From NCBI RefSeq assembly GCF_003711805.1, contig NZ_QXCP01000006.1:186001-250000 (forward strand): a DNA stretch of 64,000 nucleotides. The letters run 5' to 3'. Positions 8,822 through 17,042 of the stretch are shown piece after piece. This DNA is from Brachybacterium sp. EE-P12 (GTDB taxonomy: Bacteria; Actinomycetota; Actinomycetes; Actinomycetales; Dermabacteraceae). The notes beneath the pieces are model-generated. The model made no database searches, had not been told where the DNA came from, and saw nothing but the letters and a program-made list of their open reading frames with translations. How positions within the stretch are numbered: position 1 is the stretch's first letter; each line of letters starts with the position of its first letter. Both the position numbers and the translations under genes were made by a program.

Positions 8822-10144
8822 ATGAGCTCCACATTCCACGTGCGCGGCGGTCGCCCGCTCGACGGCGAGATCACCGTCCGCGGCGCGAAGAACCTGGTCT
8901 CCAAGGCGATGGTCGCCGCCCTGCTGGGCACCTCCCCGAGCGTGCTCCGCTCGGTGCCGGACATCTCCGACGTGCGGATCGTCTCGAACCTCCTGTCGAT
9001 CCACGGCGTGAAGATCGAGCACGACGTCGCCGGCGGCGAGCTGCGCCTGGACCCCTCGAACGTCGAGCGGGCCCACGTCGCGGACATCGACGCCCACGCC
9101 GGCAGCTCCCGCATCCCGATCCTCTTCTGCGGCCCCCTGCTGCACCGCCTGGGCGAGGCGATCATCCCCGACCTCGGGGGCTGCCGCATCGGCGACCGGC
9201 CCATCAACTACCACCTCGACGTGCTGCGCAGCTTCGGCGCGATCGTCGACAAGCGCGAGATGGGCATCCACATCACCGCGCCGAACGGCCTCAAGGGCAC
9301 GAAGATCCGCCTCGAGTACCCGAGCGTCGGCGCGACCGAGCAGGTGCTGCTCACCGCGGTGCGCGCCCAGGGCGTGACCGAGCTGGTCAACGCCGCGGTC
9401 GAGCCGGAGATCGAGGACCTCATCGCGGTGCTGCAGAAGATGGGCGCGATCATCTCCCTGCAGACCGACCGCACCATCACCATCGAGGGCGTCGACGAGC
9501 TCGGCGGCTACGAGCACGTGGCCCTCGCCGACCGGATCGAGGCGGGCTCCTGGGCCTGCGCGGCGCTGGTCACCGAGGGCGACGTGTTCGTGCGCGGCGC
9601 GCAGCAGAAGCCGATGGCGACCTTCCTGAACATCTTCCGGAAGGTCGGCGGCGGGATGGAGATCCGCGAGGACGGCATCCGCTTCTTCCACCCCGGCACC
9701 CCGCTGCGCGCGATCGCGCTCGAGACCGACGTGCACCCCGGCTTCATGACCGACTGGCAGCAGCCGCTCGTGGTCGCCCTCACCCAGGCCGACGGCATCT
9801 CGATCCTCCACGAGACGGTCTACGAGAACCGCCTGGGCTTCACTCGCGCCCTGAACGACATGGGCGCCCGGATCCAGGTCTACCGCGAGTGCCTCGGCGG
9901 CTCCTCCTGCCGCTTCGGTCGCAGCAACTACAACCACTCCGCCGTGGTCTCGGGCACCACCGCCCTGCGCGGCGCGGACATCACCGTGCCGGACCTGCGC
10001 GGCGGCTTCTCCTATCTCATCGCCGCGCTCGGCGCCGAGGGCGTCTCCACGATCCGCGGCATCGGCCTGATCGACCGCGGCTACGAGTCCTTCCGCGACA
10101 AGCTCACCGCGCTCGGCGCCGACTACTGGGAGGGCGAGGAGTGA
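8822..10144 (+). CDS. murA: UDP-N-acetylglucosamine 1-carboxyvinyltransferase
   Basis: The 440-residue EPSP-synthase-fold enzyme transfers enolpyruvate from PEP to UDP-GlcNAc in the first committed step of peptidoglycan synthesis. The catalytic loop is GGCRIGDRP with Cys at residue 121, equivalent to E. coli Cys115; mycobacterial MurA has Asp there. KN near residue 22 (GAKN) and the C-terminal DRGYESFRDKLTALGA are further family marks. The ATG at 8822 was chosen because homology starts at once (FHVRGGRPLDGEITVRGAKN). It overlaps or abuts the next gene and heads a run of envelope genes. Confidence 0.95.
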   Translation: MSSTFHVRGGRPLDGEITVRGAKNLVSKAMVAALLGTSPSVLRSVPDISDVRIVSNLLSIHGVKIEHDVAGGELRLDPSNVERAHVADIDAHAGSSRIPILFCGPLLHRLGEAIIPDLGGCRIGDRPINYHLDVLRSFGAIVDKREMGIHITAPNGLKGTKIRLEYPSVGATEQVLLTAVRAQGVTELVNAAVEPEIEDLIAVLQKMGAIISLQTDRTITIEGVDELGGYEHVALADRIEAGSWACAALVTEGDVFVRGAQQKPMATFLNIFRKVGGGMEIREDGIRFFHPGTPLRAIALETDVHPGFMTDWQQPLVVALTQADGISILHETVYENRLGFTRALNDMGARIQVYRECLGGSSCRFGRSNYNHSAVVSGTTALRGADITVPDLRGGFSYLIAALGAEGVSTIRGIGLIDRGYESFRDKLTALGADYWEGEE

Positions 10145-10146
10145 GC

Positions 10147-10728
10147 ATGCCCGAGGAGAACCCCCCGGAGGTCAGCACCTCCGCCCCGATCGCCGGCGCG
10201 ACCGGCTCCCTCGCCCTGCGCGACATCCCGATCCCGGACTACTGCGACGTGGTCGTCGTCCCCACCGGAGGCGTCGAGGAGCCCGATCCGCGGGTCTGGG
10301 CCGAGGCGATCTTCGCCCACGAGAACTCGCCGCTGACCTCCCGCGGCCTGCGCGCCCTGCGCGACGAGGCGGTGCGGCTGTTCGACATGGTCCCGCCGCC
10401 GCAGAAGGAGTTCGTGGCCGACGAGGTCGTGGGCTCCGAGGCGCTGATCGTGGACGACGACGAGAAGCTCACCGTCCGCATCGGCGTGGCCCTCCTGCCC
10501 GGCGGCGAGCTGCTCCAGGTCACCACCGCCGTGAAGTACCGCTCGGTGCGCGGCCGCCTCGCCTTCGCCCCGCGCCGGCTGATGCACGCCGCCGCGGTGA
10601 ACACCCTCGCCCGTCGGGCGCCGACCACGATCCGCAGGCGCGCGCTGGCGGGCGATCCCCGTGCCGCCTCCCTCACCGGCCAGGTCTCCCGCCGGGCCCT
10701 CGGCCGGGGCCCCTCGACGGATCGCTGA
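10147..10728 (+). CDS. DUF2867-like protein of unknown function
   Basis: The 193-residue soluble protein shows a pattern I associate with DUF2867: DVVVVP near residue 36, DPRVWAEAIF, the acidic DDDEKLTVRIGV and a C-terminal H-x3-V-x3-ARRA helix. Function is unknown. Translation may start at GTG 10141, overlapping the murA stop, or at ATG 10147; GGCGAGGAG suits the ATG. It ends in TGATG, sharing one base with the plsC start, so it is part of the murA-gpsA operon. A link to envelope or lipid precursor supply is only a guess from position. Confidence 0.6.
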   Translation: MPEENPPEVSTSAPIAGATGSLALRDIPIPDYCDVVVVPTGGVEEPDPRVWAEAIFAHENSPLTSRGLRALRDEAVRLFDMVPPPQKEFVADEVVGSEALIVDDDEKLTVRIGVALLPGGELLQVTTAVKYRSVRGRLAFAPRRLMHAAAVNTLARRAPTTIRRRALAGDPRAASLTGQVSRRALGRGPSTDR

Positions 10729-11531
10729 TGTCCCTGCTGCGCAGCTGGGACGTGGGCACCGCCCGCGAGCCCGCCCGCCGGGCAGGACTCGTCATCGACC
10801 TCGCGCAGCTCCCGCTGCGCCCCCTGGTCGCGGCCCTGACCCGCCCGCAGTGGCAGGGCACGGAGAACTTCCCCGCGACAGGTCCCGTGATCGCCTGCGG
10901 CAACCACCTCAGCGCCGTCGACCCCCTCGCCTACGGCCACCTCCTGCAGGCCTCCGGCATCGCCCCGCGCTTCCTCGCCAAGGAGTCGCTGTTCCGCGTG
11001 CCCGTGCTCGGCGCGCTGCTGCGCGGCGCCCGGCAGATCCCCGTGCGGCGCGGCACCTCCCGCTCCCGCGACGCCCTGGCCGCGGCCCGTGCCGCCCTGG
11101 ACCGCGGCGAGCTGCTGATGGTCTTCCCCGAGGGCACCTACACGCGCGATCCCGCGCTCTGGCCCATGCAGGGCCGCCTCGGCGCGGCCCGGCTCGCGCT
11201 CGCCACCGGCGCGCCGCTCCTGCCGATCGCGACCTGGGGCGGGCGGGGGCTGTGGCCCGTCGGCTCCCCGCTGCCGCGCCCTGCGCGCGGCCGCCGCGTG
11301 CGCATGCTCGTCGGCGCCCCGTACACCGTCGCCGCGGCCGAGGGGGAGAGCGAGCACGAGGCCGCCGGGCGCGTCACCGAGGACCTCATGACCCGCATCG
11401 CGACGCTGCTCGGGCAGCTGCGAGGCCTCACCCCGCCCGCGGTGCTGCACGACCCGCGCGCCGACGCCCACCGCCCCGAGATCGGGCGCCCCCAGCAGGG
11501 GTTCCGCGCCCCGGAGGAGCCCGCCCGATGA
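10728..11531 (+). CDS. plsC: 1-acyl-sn-glycerol-3-phosphate acyltransferase
   Basis: The 267-residue protein has the four acyltransferase blocks: catalytic NHLSAVD (H60-x4-D65), the IPVRRG block, FPEGTYTRD for glycerophosphate binding, and LLPIATWG. It would acylate lysophosphatidic acid to phosphatidic acid at the membrane. There is only an amphipathic N-terminal segment, no clear transmembrane helix. It shares one base with the upstream stop and 4 nt (ATGA) with gpsA, which makes the glycerol-3-phosphate it ultimately depends on, so the pair is functionally coherent. Confidence 0.92.
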   Translation: MSLLRSWDVGTAREPARRAGLVIDLAQLPLRPLVAALTRPQWQGTENFPATGPVIACGNHLSAVDPLAYGHLLQASGIAPRFLAKESLFRVPVLGALLRGARQIPVRRGTSRSRDALAAARAALDRGELLMVFPEGTYTRDPALWPMQGRLGAARLALATGAPLLPIATWGGRGLWPVGSPLPRPARGRRVRMLVGAPYTVAAAEGESEHEAAGRVTEDLMTRIATLLGQLRGLTPPAVLHDPRADAHRPEIGRPQQGFRAPEEPAR

Positions 11532-12526
11532 GCACCGCACCGCACCTGGCCGTCCTGGGCGCCGGCTCCTGGGGGACCACCTTCGCGCAGGTCCTCGCCG
11601 ACGGCGGCGCCGAGGTGACCCTCTGGGCGCGCCGCGAGGAGGTCGCCCGCGAGATCGACCGCGACCATCGCAACAGCGCGTACCTGGGCGATCACCCGCT
11701 GCCCGAGACCCTCCGCGCCACCGCGGACGTCGCCGAGGCGCTCGAGGAGGCCGACGGCGTCGTCGTCGCGATCCCGGCCCAGTCGATGCGCGCGACCCTC
11801 GAGCCGTGGCCCGAGCTGCCCGCCGTGCCCGTGCTCTCCCTCACCAAGGGCATCGAGCGCGGCACCGACGCCCGCATCAGCGAGATCCTCGTGGGTGCCG
11901 GGGGAGCGGACCCCTCGCTCGTCGGCGTGCTCTCCGGCCCGAACCTCTCCGGCGAGATCGCCGAGCGCCGCCCCTGCGGGAGCGTCGTCGCCGCCCCGAG
12001 CGCCGCTCTCGCGGAGACCTTCGCCACCTGGTGCGCCGCCCCCTATCTGCGCGCCTACACCTCCACCGACGTGGTCGGGGTGGAGATCGCCGGGGCCGTG
12101 AAGAACGTCATCGCGATCGCCGTGGGCGCCGCGACCGGGCTCGGCCACGGTCACAACACCACCGCCTCCCTCATCACCCGGGGCCTCGCGGAGATCACCC
12201 GGCTCGGCGTCGCCCTCGGCGGCCGCCGCGAGACCTTCTCGGGCCTGGCGGGGATGGGCGACCTCGTCGCGACCTGCTCCTCGCCGCTGAGCCGCAACCA
12301 CCGCCTGGGCCTCGCCCTCGGCCGCGGGCTCGACGTCGACGCGGCCGCGCGGGAGGTGGGCCAGACCGCCGAGGGCGTCGCGACCGCCCGCGCCGTCGCC
12401 GAGATCGCCGCCCGGCACGACGTGGACATGCCGATCACCCGCGCGGTGGTCGCCGTCGTGGACCACGGCGCACGGATCGACGAGGTCACCACGGCCCTGC
12501 TGTCACGCTCCGTGCGGCCGGAGTGA
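11528..12526 (+). CDS. gpsA: glycerol-3-phosphate dehydrogenase [NAD(P)+]
   Basis: This 332-residue enzyme reduces dihydroxyacetone phosphate to sn-glycerol-3-phosphate for phospholipid synthesis. It has the Rossmann GAGSWGTTFA at residues 9-18, the SGPNLSGEIA motif, the catalytic lysine in GAVKNVIAIAVG and TFSGLAGMGDL. It overlaps plsC by 4 nt (ATGA) and is followed after 13 bp by ddl, which has its own putative leaderless promoter inside that gap. Confidence 0.96.
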   Translation: MSTAPHLAVLGAGSWGTTFAQVLADGGAEVTLWARREEVAREIDRDHRNSAYLGDHPLPETLRATADVAEALEEADGVVVAIPAQSMRATLEPWPELPAVPVLSLTKGIERGTDARISEILVGAGGADPSLVGVLSGPNLSGEIAERRPCGSVVAAPSAALAETFATWCAAPYLRAYTSTDVVGVEIAGAVKNVIAIAVGAATGLGHGHNTTASLITRGLAEITRLGVALGGRRETFSGLAGMGDLVATCSSPLSRNHRLGLALGRGLDVDAAAREVGQTAEGVATARAVAEIAARHDVDMPITRAVVAVVDHGARIDEVTTALLSRSVRPE

Positions 12527-12527
12527 C

Positions 12528-12533
12528 TACCCT
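12528..12533 (+). promoter_or_regulatory. -10 element of a leaderless promoter (ddl)
   Basis: TACCCT lies 6 nt before the ddl ATG at 12540, without a Shine-Dalgarno sequence, so ddl may be transcribed independently of the gpsA operon. Confidence 0.5.
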
Positions 12534-12539
12534 CGCCCT

Positions 12540-13655
12540 ATGAGCACCACCGTCGCCCTCCTGTTCGGGGGCCGCAGCGGCGAGCACGGCATCTCGTGCA
12601 TCACCGCCGGCGGCATCCTGGCCGCGATCGACCGCACCCGCTTCGACGTCGTCGCGATCGGCATCACCCGCGAGGGCCGCTGGGTCCACGTCTCCGACGA
12701 CCCCTCGGACTGGACGATGGTCGACGGCCGCGCCCCCGAGGTCTCCCCGGGCGGCGACGAGGTGCTGCTGCCCGCCTCCGCCCACCGCGCCGGGGAGCGC
12801 ACCGCCCTGCGCATCGTGCGCGACGGGCGCGTCGAGCCCCTCGCCGAGGTCGACGTCCTCTGGCCGCTCCTGCACGGCCCGTACGGCGAGGACGGCACCG
12901 TCCAGGGCATGCTCGACCTGCTCGACATCCCCTACGTCGGCTCCGGGGTGCTCGGCTCGGCCACCTCGATGGACAAGGCCGCGACCAAGATCGCCCTGCG
13001 CGCTGCGGGCATCGAGTGCGCCCCCGGGATCGTCGTGCACGAGGACCGCTGGGCGGCCGGCGCGGACCAGGTCCTCGCCCACCTCGAGAAGCACCACCCC
13101 CGGCCCTGGTTCGTCAAGCCCGCCCGCGCCGGCTCGAGCCTCGGCGTGAGCCGCGTCGAGGAGGTCTCGCAGCTCGAGGTCGCGATGAAGACCGCCTTCG
13201 CGGAGGATCCCAAGGTCCTCGTCGAGGAGGGGATCATCGCCCGGGAGATCGAGTGCGGCGTGCTCCAGGCCCGTGACGGCGGCGAGCCCCGCACCACGCT
13301 CCCCGGTGAGGTGAAAGTGGGCGCGGACCTCGACTTCTACGACTACGAGGCGAAGTACTTCGGCAAGGGCACCGTGAGCATCGACGTGCCCGCGGGCCTG
13401 CCCGACGGGGTGCTCGAGGAGGCCCGCGAGATCGCCCGCCGCGCCTTCGGCGCCCTCGCACTCGAGGGGCTCGCCCGCGTGGACATGTTCGTCACCGCCG
13501 ACCACCGGATCCTCGTCAACGAGGTCAACACGATGCCGGGCTTCACCCCGTACTCGATGTTCCCGGTGCTGTGGGAGTCGATGGGGCTCACGTACGCCGA
13601 GCTCATCGCGGACCTCGTGGACCAGGCCGCCTCGCGCCGCCTCGGCCAGCGCTGA
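12540..13655 (+). CDS. ddl: D-alanine--D-alanine ligase
   Basis: The 371-residue ATP-grasp ligase has N-terminal LLFGGRSGEHGISC, the PLLHGPYGEDGTVQG loop, YVGSGVLGSATSMDK, and the C-terminal metal and phosphate-binding EVNTMPGFTPYSMFP. The residue after SGVLGSATSMDK and the tyrosine in GPYGEDG are typical of D-Ala-D-Ala rather than D-Ala-D-Lac ligases, so normal glycopeptide-sensitive precursors are expected. It provides the dipeptide for MurF. Confidence 0.96.
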   Translation: MSTTVALLFGGRSGEHGISCITAGGILAAIDRTRFDVVAIGITREGRWVHVSDDPSDWTMVDGRAPEVSPGGDEVLLPASAHRAGERTALRIVRDGRVEPLAEVDVLWPLLHGPYGEDGTVQGMLDLLDIPYVGSGVLGSATSMDKAATKIALRAAGIECAPGIVVHEDRWAAGADQVLAHLEKHHPRPWFVKPARAGSSLGVSRVEEVSQLEVAMKTAFAEDPKVLVEEGIIAREIECGVLQARDGGEPRTTLPGEVKVGADLDFYDYEAKYFGKGTVSIDVPAGLPDGVLEEAREIARRAFGALALEGLARVDMFVTADHRILVNEVNTMPGFTPYSMFPVLWESMGLTYAELIADLVDQAASRRLGQR

Positions 13656-13665
13656 CAGGGTCGGT

Positions 13666-14175
13666 TCAGCCCTCGGGCGCCTCGTAGCCCTCGTCCCCGG
13701 GGCCCAGGCAGAAGTCGGTCGCCTCGATGTTCCGGGTGACCACCTGGGTGAGGTCGAGCGGCGCGGCCGAGGGCTGGTCCGGCGCGGCCGAGCGCGGTAC
13801 CGACACGTCGATCGCCGGCTCGCGACCGTAGGTCGTGTACAGGAAGGTGTCGTCCTCGCCCTCGCGCACGATCCAGTCCACCTCGGTGCCGTTCTCGTCG
13901 GCGAGGGTGGTGCACTGATCGGTGGTGGGCCCGGGTGGGGTCACGCCGCAGCGCATCACCACGGTGTCCTCGCCCTCGCCCCAGGCGACCGTGCCCTGGC
14001 TCGAGGTCTCCACCCGGTCCATCCCGAGCACCTGCGGCGGCGCGCCGAGCACGATGTCGGCGCAGACCGGGTCCGCGGCCGCCTCCCCGGCCGGCACCCG
14101 CACGGTGCCGCAGGAGGCGAGGCCGAGCGCGAGCAGTGCGGAGACGGGGAGCACGGCGAGTCGTCGGAGGAGCAC
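13666..14175 (-). CDS. DUF3515 family lipoprotein
   Basis: The 169-residue product begins with a short signal peptide (MLLRRL, then a hydrophobic run) and a lipobox LASC with Cys22, so it should be lipid-anchored outside. The body has four further cysteines and the DUF3515 pattern AWGEG...VVMRCGV near its centre and EVDWIV after it. Function is unknown. It is on the strand opposite to ddl and thiL, 10 bp from the ddl stop and 38 bp from thiL; a DUF3515 gene between ddl and thiL is a common actinobacterial arrangement. Confidence 0.8.
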   Translation of the reverse strand: MLLRRLAVLPVSALLALGLASCGTVRVPAGEAAADPVCADIVLGAPPQVLGMDRVETSSQGTVAWGEGEDTVVMRCGVTPPGPTTDQCTTLADENGTEVDWIVREGEDDTFLYTTYGREPAIDVSVPRSAAPDQPSAAPLDLTQVVTRNIEATDFCLGPGDEGYEAPEG

Positions 14176-14213
14176 GCGCCGAGCCTACCCGCGCGATCCG
14201 GCAGACTGGGACG

Positions 14214-15221
14214 ATGACCGCCCCCGTCCCGCCCCGCCTCTCCGAGGCCGCGATCCTCGCCGCCGTGCTCCCGCAGCTGCCGACTGCCGAGCACGTCGAG
14301 ATCGGTCCCGGCGACGACGCGGCCGTGGTGCGCCTGCCCTCGGACCGCCTCGTCGTCACGACCGACGCGCTCGTCGAGGGGCACGACTTCCTCCCCGGGG
14401 CCACCCGCCCGCGCTGGATCGGCGCGAAGGCTGCCGTGCAGAACCTCGCCGACGTCGCCGCGATGGGCGCCCGCCCCCTCGCCCTCGTCGTCGCGCTCTC
14501 CGCCCCCGCCGGGACACCGCGCGAGGTGTTCACCGAGCTCAGCGCAGGGCTCGCCGAGCGCGCCGGCGCCGACGGCGCGATGCTCGTCGGCGGCGACCTG
14601 GGCCGCGCCGACCGCCTCACCCTCGCGGTGACCGCGATGGGAGCCCTCGATCCCGGCGCCGCGCCCGTGCTGCGCTCCGGCGCCCGCCCCGGCGACGTCC
14701 TCGCGATCGGCACCGAGCGTCTGGGACGTTCCGCCGCGGGCCTCGCCGTGGTGCTCGACGGCCGCGCGGAGGTCGACGCCGAGGGCCGGATCGCCCTCGA
14801 GGGACTTCACGCCCCCGGCACCGCGGACCTCGTCCGCCACCACGACGCCCCGGTGGTCGATCTCTCCCTGGGCTGGGGCGCCGGCCGCGGCGCGCACGCC
14901 ATGATGGATCTCTCGGACGGGCTGGTCCGCGACGGCGGCCGCCTCGCCGACGCCTCCGCGGTGCGGATCGACCTCGACCGTGAGGCTCTCGCGCCGGATG
15001 TCGAGGACCTCGCCCCGCTCGCCGCCGAGCTCGGCGAGGACCCGTGGTCATGGGTGCTCCACGGCGCCGAGGAGCATGCGATGCTCGCCTGCTTCGCCCC
15101 GGGCGCGATCCCCGCCGGATTCCGCGCGATCGGCCGGGTGCTCGCCGCCGACGAGACCGCGCCGGCCGTCACGCTCGACGGCGCGTCCATCCCCGGCGAG
15201 GGCTTCGACCACTTCGGCTGA
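14214..15221 (+). CDS. thiL: thiamine-monophosphate kinase
   Basis: This 335-residue AIR-synthase-fold kinase phosphorylates thiamine phosphate to thiamine diphosphate. Metal and substrate motifs are GPGDDAAVVRL, VTTDALVEGHDF, GAKAAVQNLADVAAMGA, LVGGDLGRAD and MMDLSDGLVRDGGRLA. The start at 14214 is supported by a CAGACT box 6 nt upstream; the frame is open earlier over the divergent lipoprotein gene. No other thi genes are nearby. Confidence 0.95.
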   Translation: MTAPVPPRLSEAAILAAVLPQLPTAEHVEIGPGDDAAVVRLPSDRLVVTTDALVEGHDFLPGATRPRWIGAKAAVQNLADVAAMGARPLALVVALSAPAGTPREVFTELSAGLAERAGADGAMLVGGDLGRADRLTLAVTAMGALDPGAAPVLRSGARPGDVLAIGTERLGRSAAGLAVVLDGRAEVDAEGRIALEGLHAPGTADLVRHHDAPVVDLSLGWGAGRGAHAMMDLSDGLVRDGGRLADASAVRIDLDREALAPDVEDLAPLAAELGEDPWSWVLHGAEEHAMLACFAPGAIPAGFRAIGRVLAADETAPAVTLDGASIPGEGFDHFG

Positions 15222-15252
15222 ACGGCGCGCGGCGGGCGGTGGCGAGTGCGGT

Positions 15253-15258
15253 CTATGC
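15253..15258 (+). promoter_or_regulatory. possible -10 element of the alcohol dehydrogenase gene
   Basis: TATGCT lies 49 bp before the start codon; unlike its neighbours this gene has a leader with a clear Shine-Dalgarno sequence (GGAGGAG) 5 nt before the ATG. Confidence 0.4.
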
Positions 15259-15307
15259 TGGCCCGCGGCGCGACCGCGCCCGACCCGCGACCGTCGGAGG
15301 AGACCCC

Positions 15308-16384
15308 ATGCCGATCACCGTCAAGGCCCTGCAGAAGACCGGACCCGATCAGCCGTTCCGCGTCACCACGATCGAGCGGCGCGACCCGCGGCCCGATGAC
15401 GTCGTCATCGACATCGAGGCCGCCGGGATCTGCCACAGCGACATCCACACCATCCGCAACGAGTGGGGCGAGGCGCACTTCCCGCTGACCGTCGGCCACG
15501 AGATCGCCGGCACCGTCTCGGCCGTCGGCGCCGACGTCACGGACTGGAAGGTCGGGGACCGCGTGGGCGTGGGCTGCCTCGTGAACTCCTGCGGGAGGTG
15601 CGAGGAGTGCCTCGCCGACCAGGAGCAGAACTGCCTTGAGGGCAACGTCGGCACCTACAACGCGACCGACGTCGACGGCACCATCACCCAGGGCGGCTAC
15701 GCCGAGAAGGTCGTCGTCAACGAGCGCTTCGTGTGCCGCGTCCCGGACGCGCTGCCCTTCGATCAGGCCGCTCCGCTGCTCTGCGCCGGGATCACCACCT
15801 ACGCCCCGCTGCGCCGCTGGGGCGCCGGCGAGCAGGTCGCCGGCCGCGCCAAGCGCGTGGCCGTCCTCGGCCTCGGCGGGCTCGGCCACATGGGCGTCCA
15901 GATCGCCGCGGCGATGGGTGCCGAGGTCACCGTCCTCTCCCGCACCCTGCGCAAGGAGGCCGACGCCCTCGCCCTCGGCGCGAAGCGTGTGCTCGCCACG
16001 AGCGACGAGGGCTTCTTCCGCGCCCATCGCGGCGAGTTCGACCTCATCCTCAACACCATCAGCGCCGACATCCCGGTGGACCGCTACCTGAGCCTGCTCG
16101 CCCCGCGCGGCGTGATGGCCGTGGTGGGTCTGCCGCCCGAGAAGCAGTCCCTCAGCTTCGGCTCCCTCATCGGCGGCGGCAAGGTCCTGGCCGGCTCCAA
16201 CATCGGCGGCATCGCCGAGACCCAGGAGATGCTCGACTTCTGCTCCGAGCACGGGATCGCCGCGAAGATCGAGACGATCTCGGTGGACGAGGCAGACGCG
16301 GCCTACGACCGGGTGGTCGCCGGCGACGTGCACTTCCGCGCCGTCATCGACACCGCGACCTTCGCAGGCGCCGCGGCGGTCTGA
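15308..16384 (+). CDS. zinc-dependent NAD(P) alcohol dehydrogenase, YahK/CAD type
   Basis: The 358-residue medium-chain dehydrogenase has the catalytic zinc site in AGICHSDIHT and VGHEIAG, the structural zinc cysteines in the CGRCEECLADQEQNC segment, the TQGGYAEKVVV segment, and the coenzyme motif GLGGLGHMGVQ. The CAD/YahK group reduces a broad range of aldehydes with NADPH; physiological substrate unknown. GGAGGAG precedes the ATG. It stands alone between thiL and the rpmB region. Confidence 0.9.
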   Translation: MPITVKALQKTGPDQPFRVTTIERRDPRPDDVVIDIEAAGICHSDIHTIRNEWGEAHFPLTVGHEIAGTVSAVGADVTDWKVGDRVGVGCLVNSCGRCEECLADQEQNCLEGNVGTYNATDVDGTITQGGYAEKVVVNERFVCRVPDALPFDQAAPLLCAGITTYAPLRRWGAGEQVAGRAKRVAVLGLGGLGHMGVQIAAAMGAEVTVLSRTLRKEADALALGAKRVLATSDEGFFRAHRGEFDLILNTISADIPVDRYLSLLAPRGVMAVVGLPPEKQSLSFGSLIGGGKVLAGSNIGGIAETQEMLDFCSEHGIAAKIETISVDEADAAYDRVVAGDVHFRAVIDTATFAGAAAV

Positions 16385-16520
16385 GCCCGGGCCGACGGCA
16401 GCGGGGAGAGGGTGCCCGATCCCGGGTCAGCCCCTCCCCGCTTTGTCGTCGAGAACAGCCGTCAGGAGCTGTGTCCTCGGCCATCGTCGATCCCAGCACG
16501 GGCGAGCGCGTCCGGATGCA

Positions 16521-16554
16521 CGAGAGCCCCCACCCGATCGGGCGGGGGCTCTCG
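16521..16554 (-). terminator. hairpin terminator of rpmB (and possibly adh from the other side)
   Basis: An 11-bp perfect stem (CGAGAGCCCCC with GGGGGCTCTCG) encloses a 12-nt loop that can pair further (CCCGATCGGG). It starts 25 nt after the rpmB stop. No T-run follows on either strand, so it would be a U-less terminator, possibly acting in both directions. Confidence 0.6.
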
Positions 16555-16578
16555 AGAGATGAGTCCTTGCGGTCTCGC

Positions 16579-16776
16579 TCAGGCACCGAGCGTGCTGACC
16601 TTGCCTGCCTTGAGGCAGGAGGTGCACACGTTCACGCGCTTGCTGGTGCCGTTGATCACAGTGCGGACCGACTGGATGTTCGGGTTCCAGCGACGCGAGG
16701 TGCGGCGGTGCGAGTGGGACACGGCCTTGCCGAAGCGCGGGCTCTTGGCGCAGATGTCACACGTGGAAGCAGCCAC
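16579..16776 (-). CDS. rpmB: 50S ribosomal protein L28, zinc-binding type
   Basis: The 65-residue protein is full length. It keeps two CxxC pairs, C6/C9 (CDIC) and C51/C54 (CTSC), that form the zinc ribbon of the C+ paralogue; actinobacteria often hold a second, cysteine-free copy under Zur control. [14 protein letters not shown] is the rRNA-contacting stretch. It has its own promoter about 125 bp upstream and is divergent from recG, a conserved neighbourhood. Confidence 0.95.
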   Translation of the reverse strand: MAASTCDICAKSPRFGKAVSHSHRRTSRRWNPNIQSVRTVINGTSKRVNVCTSCLKAGKVSTLGA

Positions 16777-16901
16777 TGTCGTCTCCTGGTACGTCGATGT
16801 TCTGATCGCGGTGCCCGCTCCACCCCCGCGCCGGAACGGCGGGGTCGGTGACCTGGGTGAGCACGGAGGTGCGAGCCCCCGGCGGTCAGGGCAACCACGG
16901 A

Positions 16902-16930
16902 ATCATAGCTCAGAAGCCCGGGAGCCTGAA
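16902..16930 (-). promoter_or_regulatory. promoter of rpmB
   Basis: On the minus strand TTCAGG (16930-16925) and TATGAT (16907-16902) are 17 nt apart. Transcription would begin near 16895, giving a leader of about 120 nt. The rest of the 266-bp rpmB-recG gap shows nothing I can assign. Confidence 0.5.
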
Positions 16931-17042
16931 GGGAGGGGCTCGTCCACGACGCTGTGGATTCCCTCACGATGTCCCAGGGCGATGGCACGATGGGTCCGCG
17001 GCGGCGCGCTGCGAGCACTGCACGGGACGAGGAGAGGACGCG

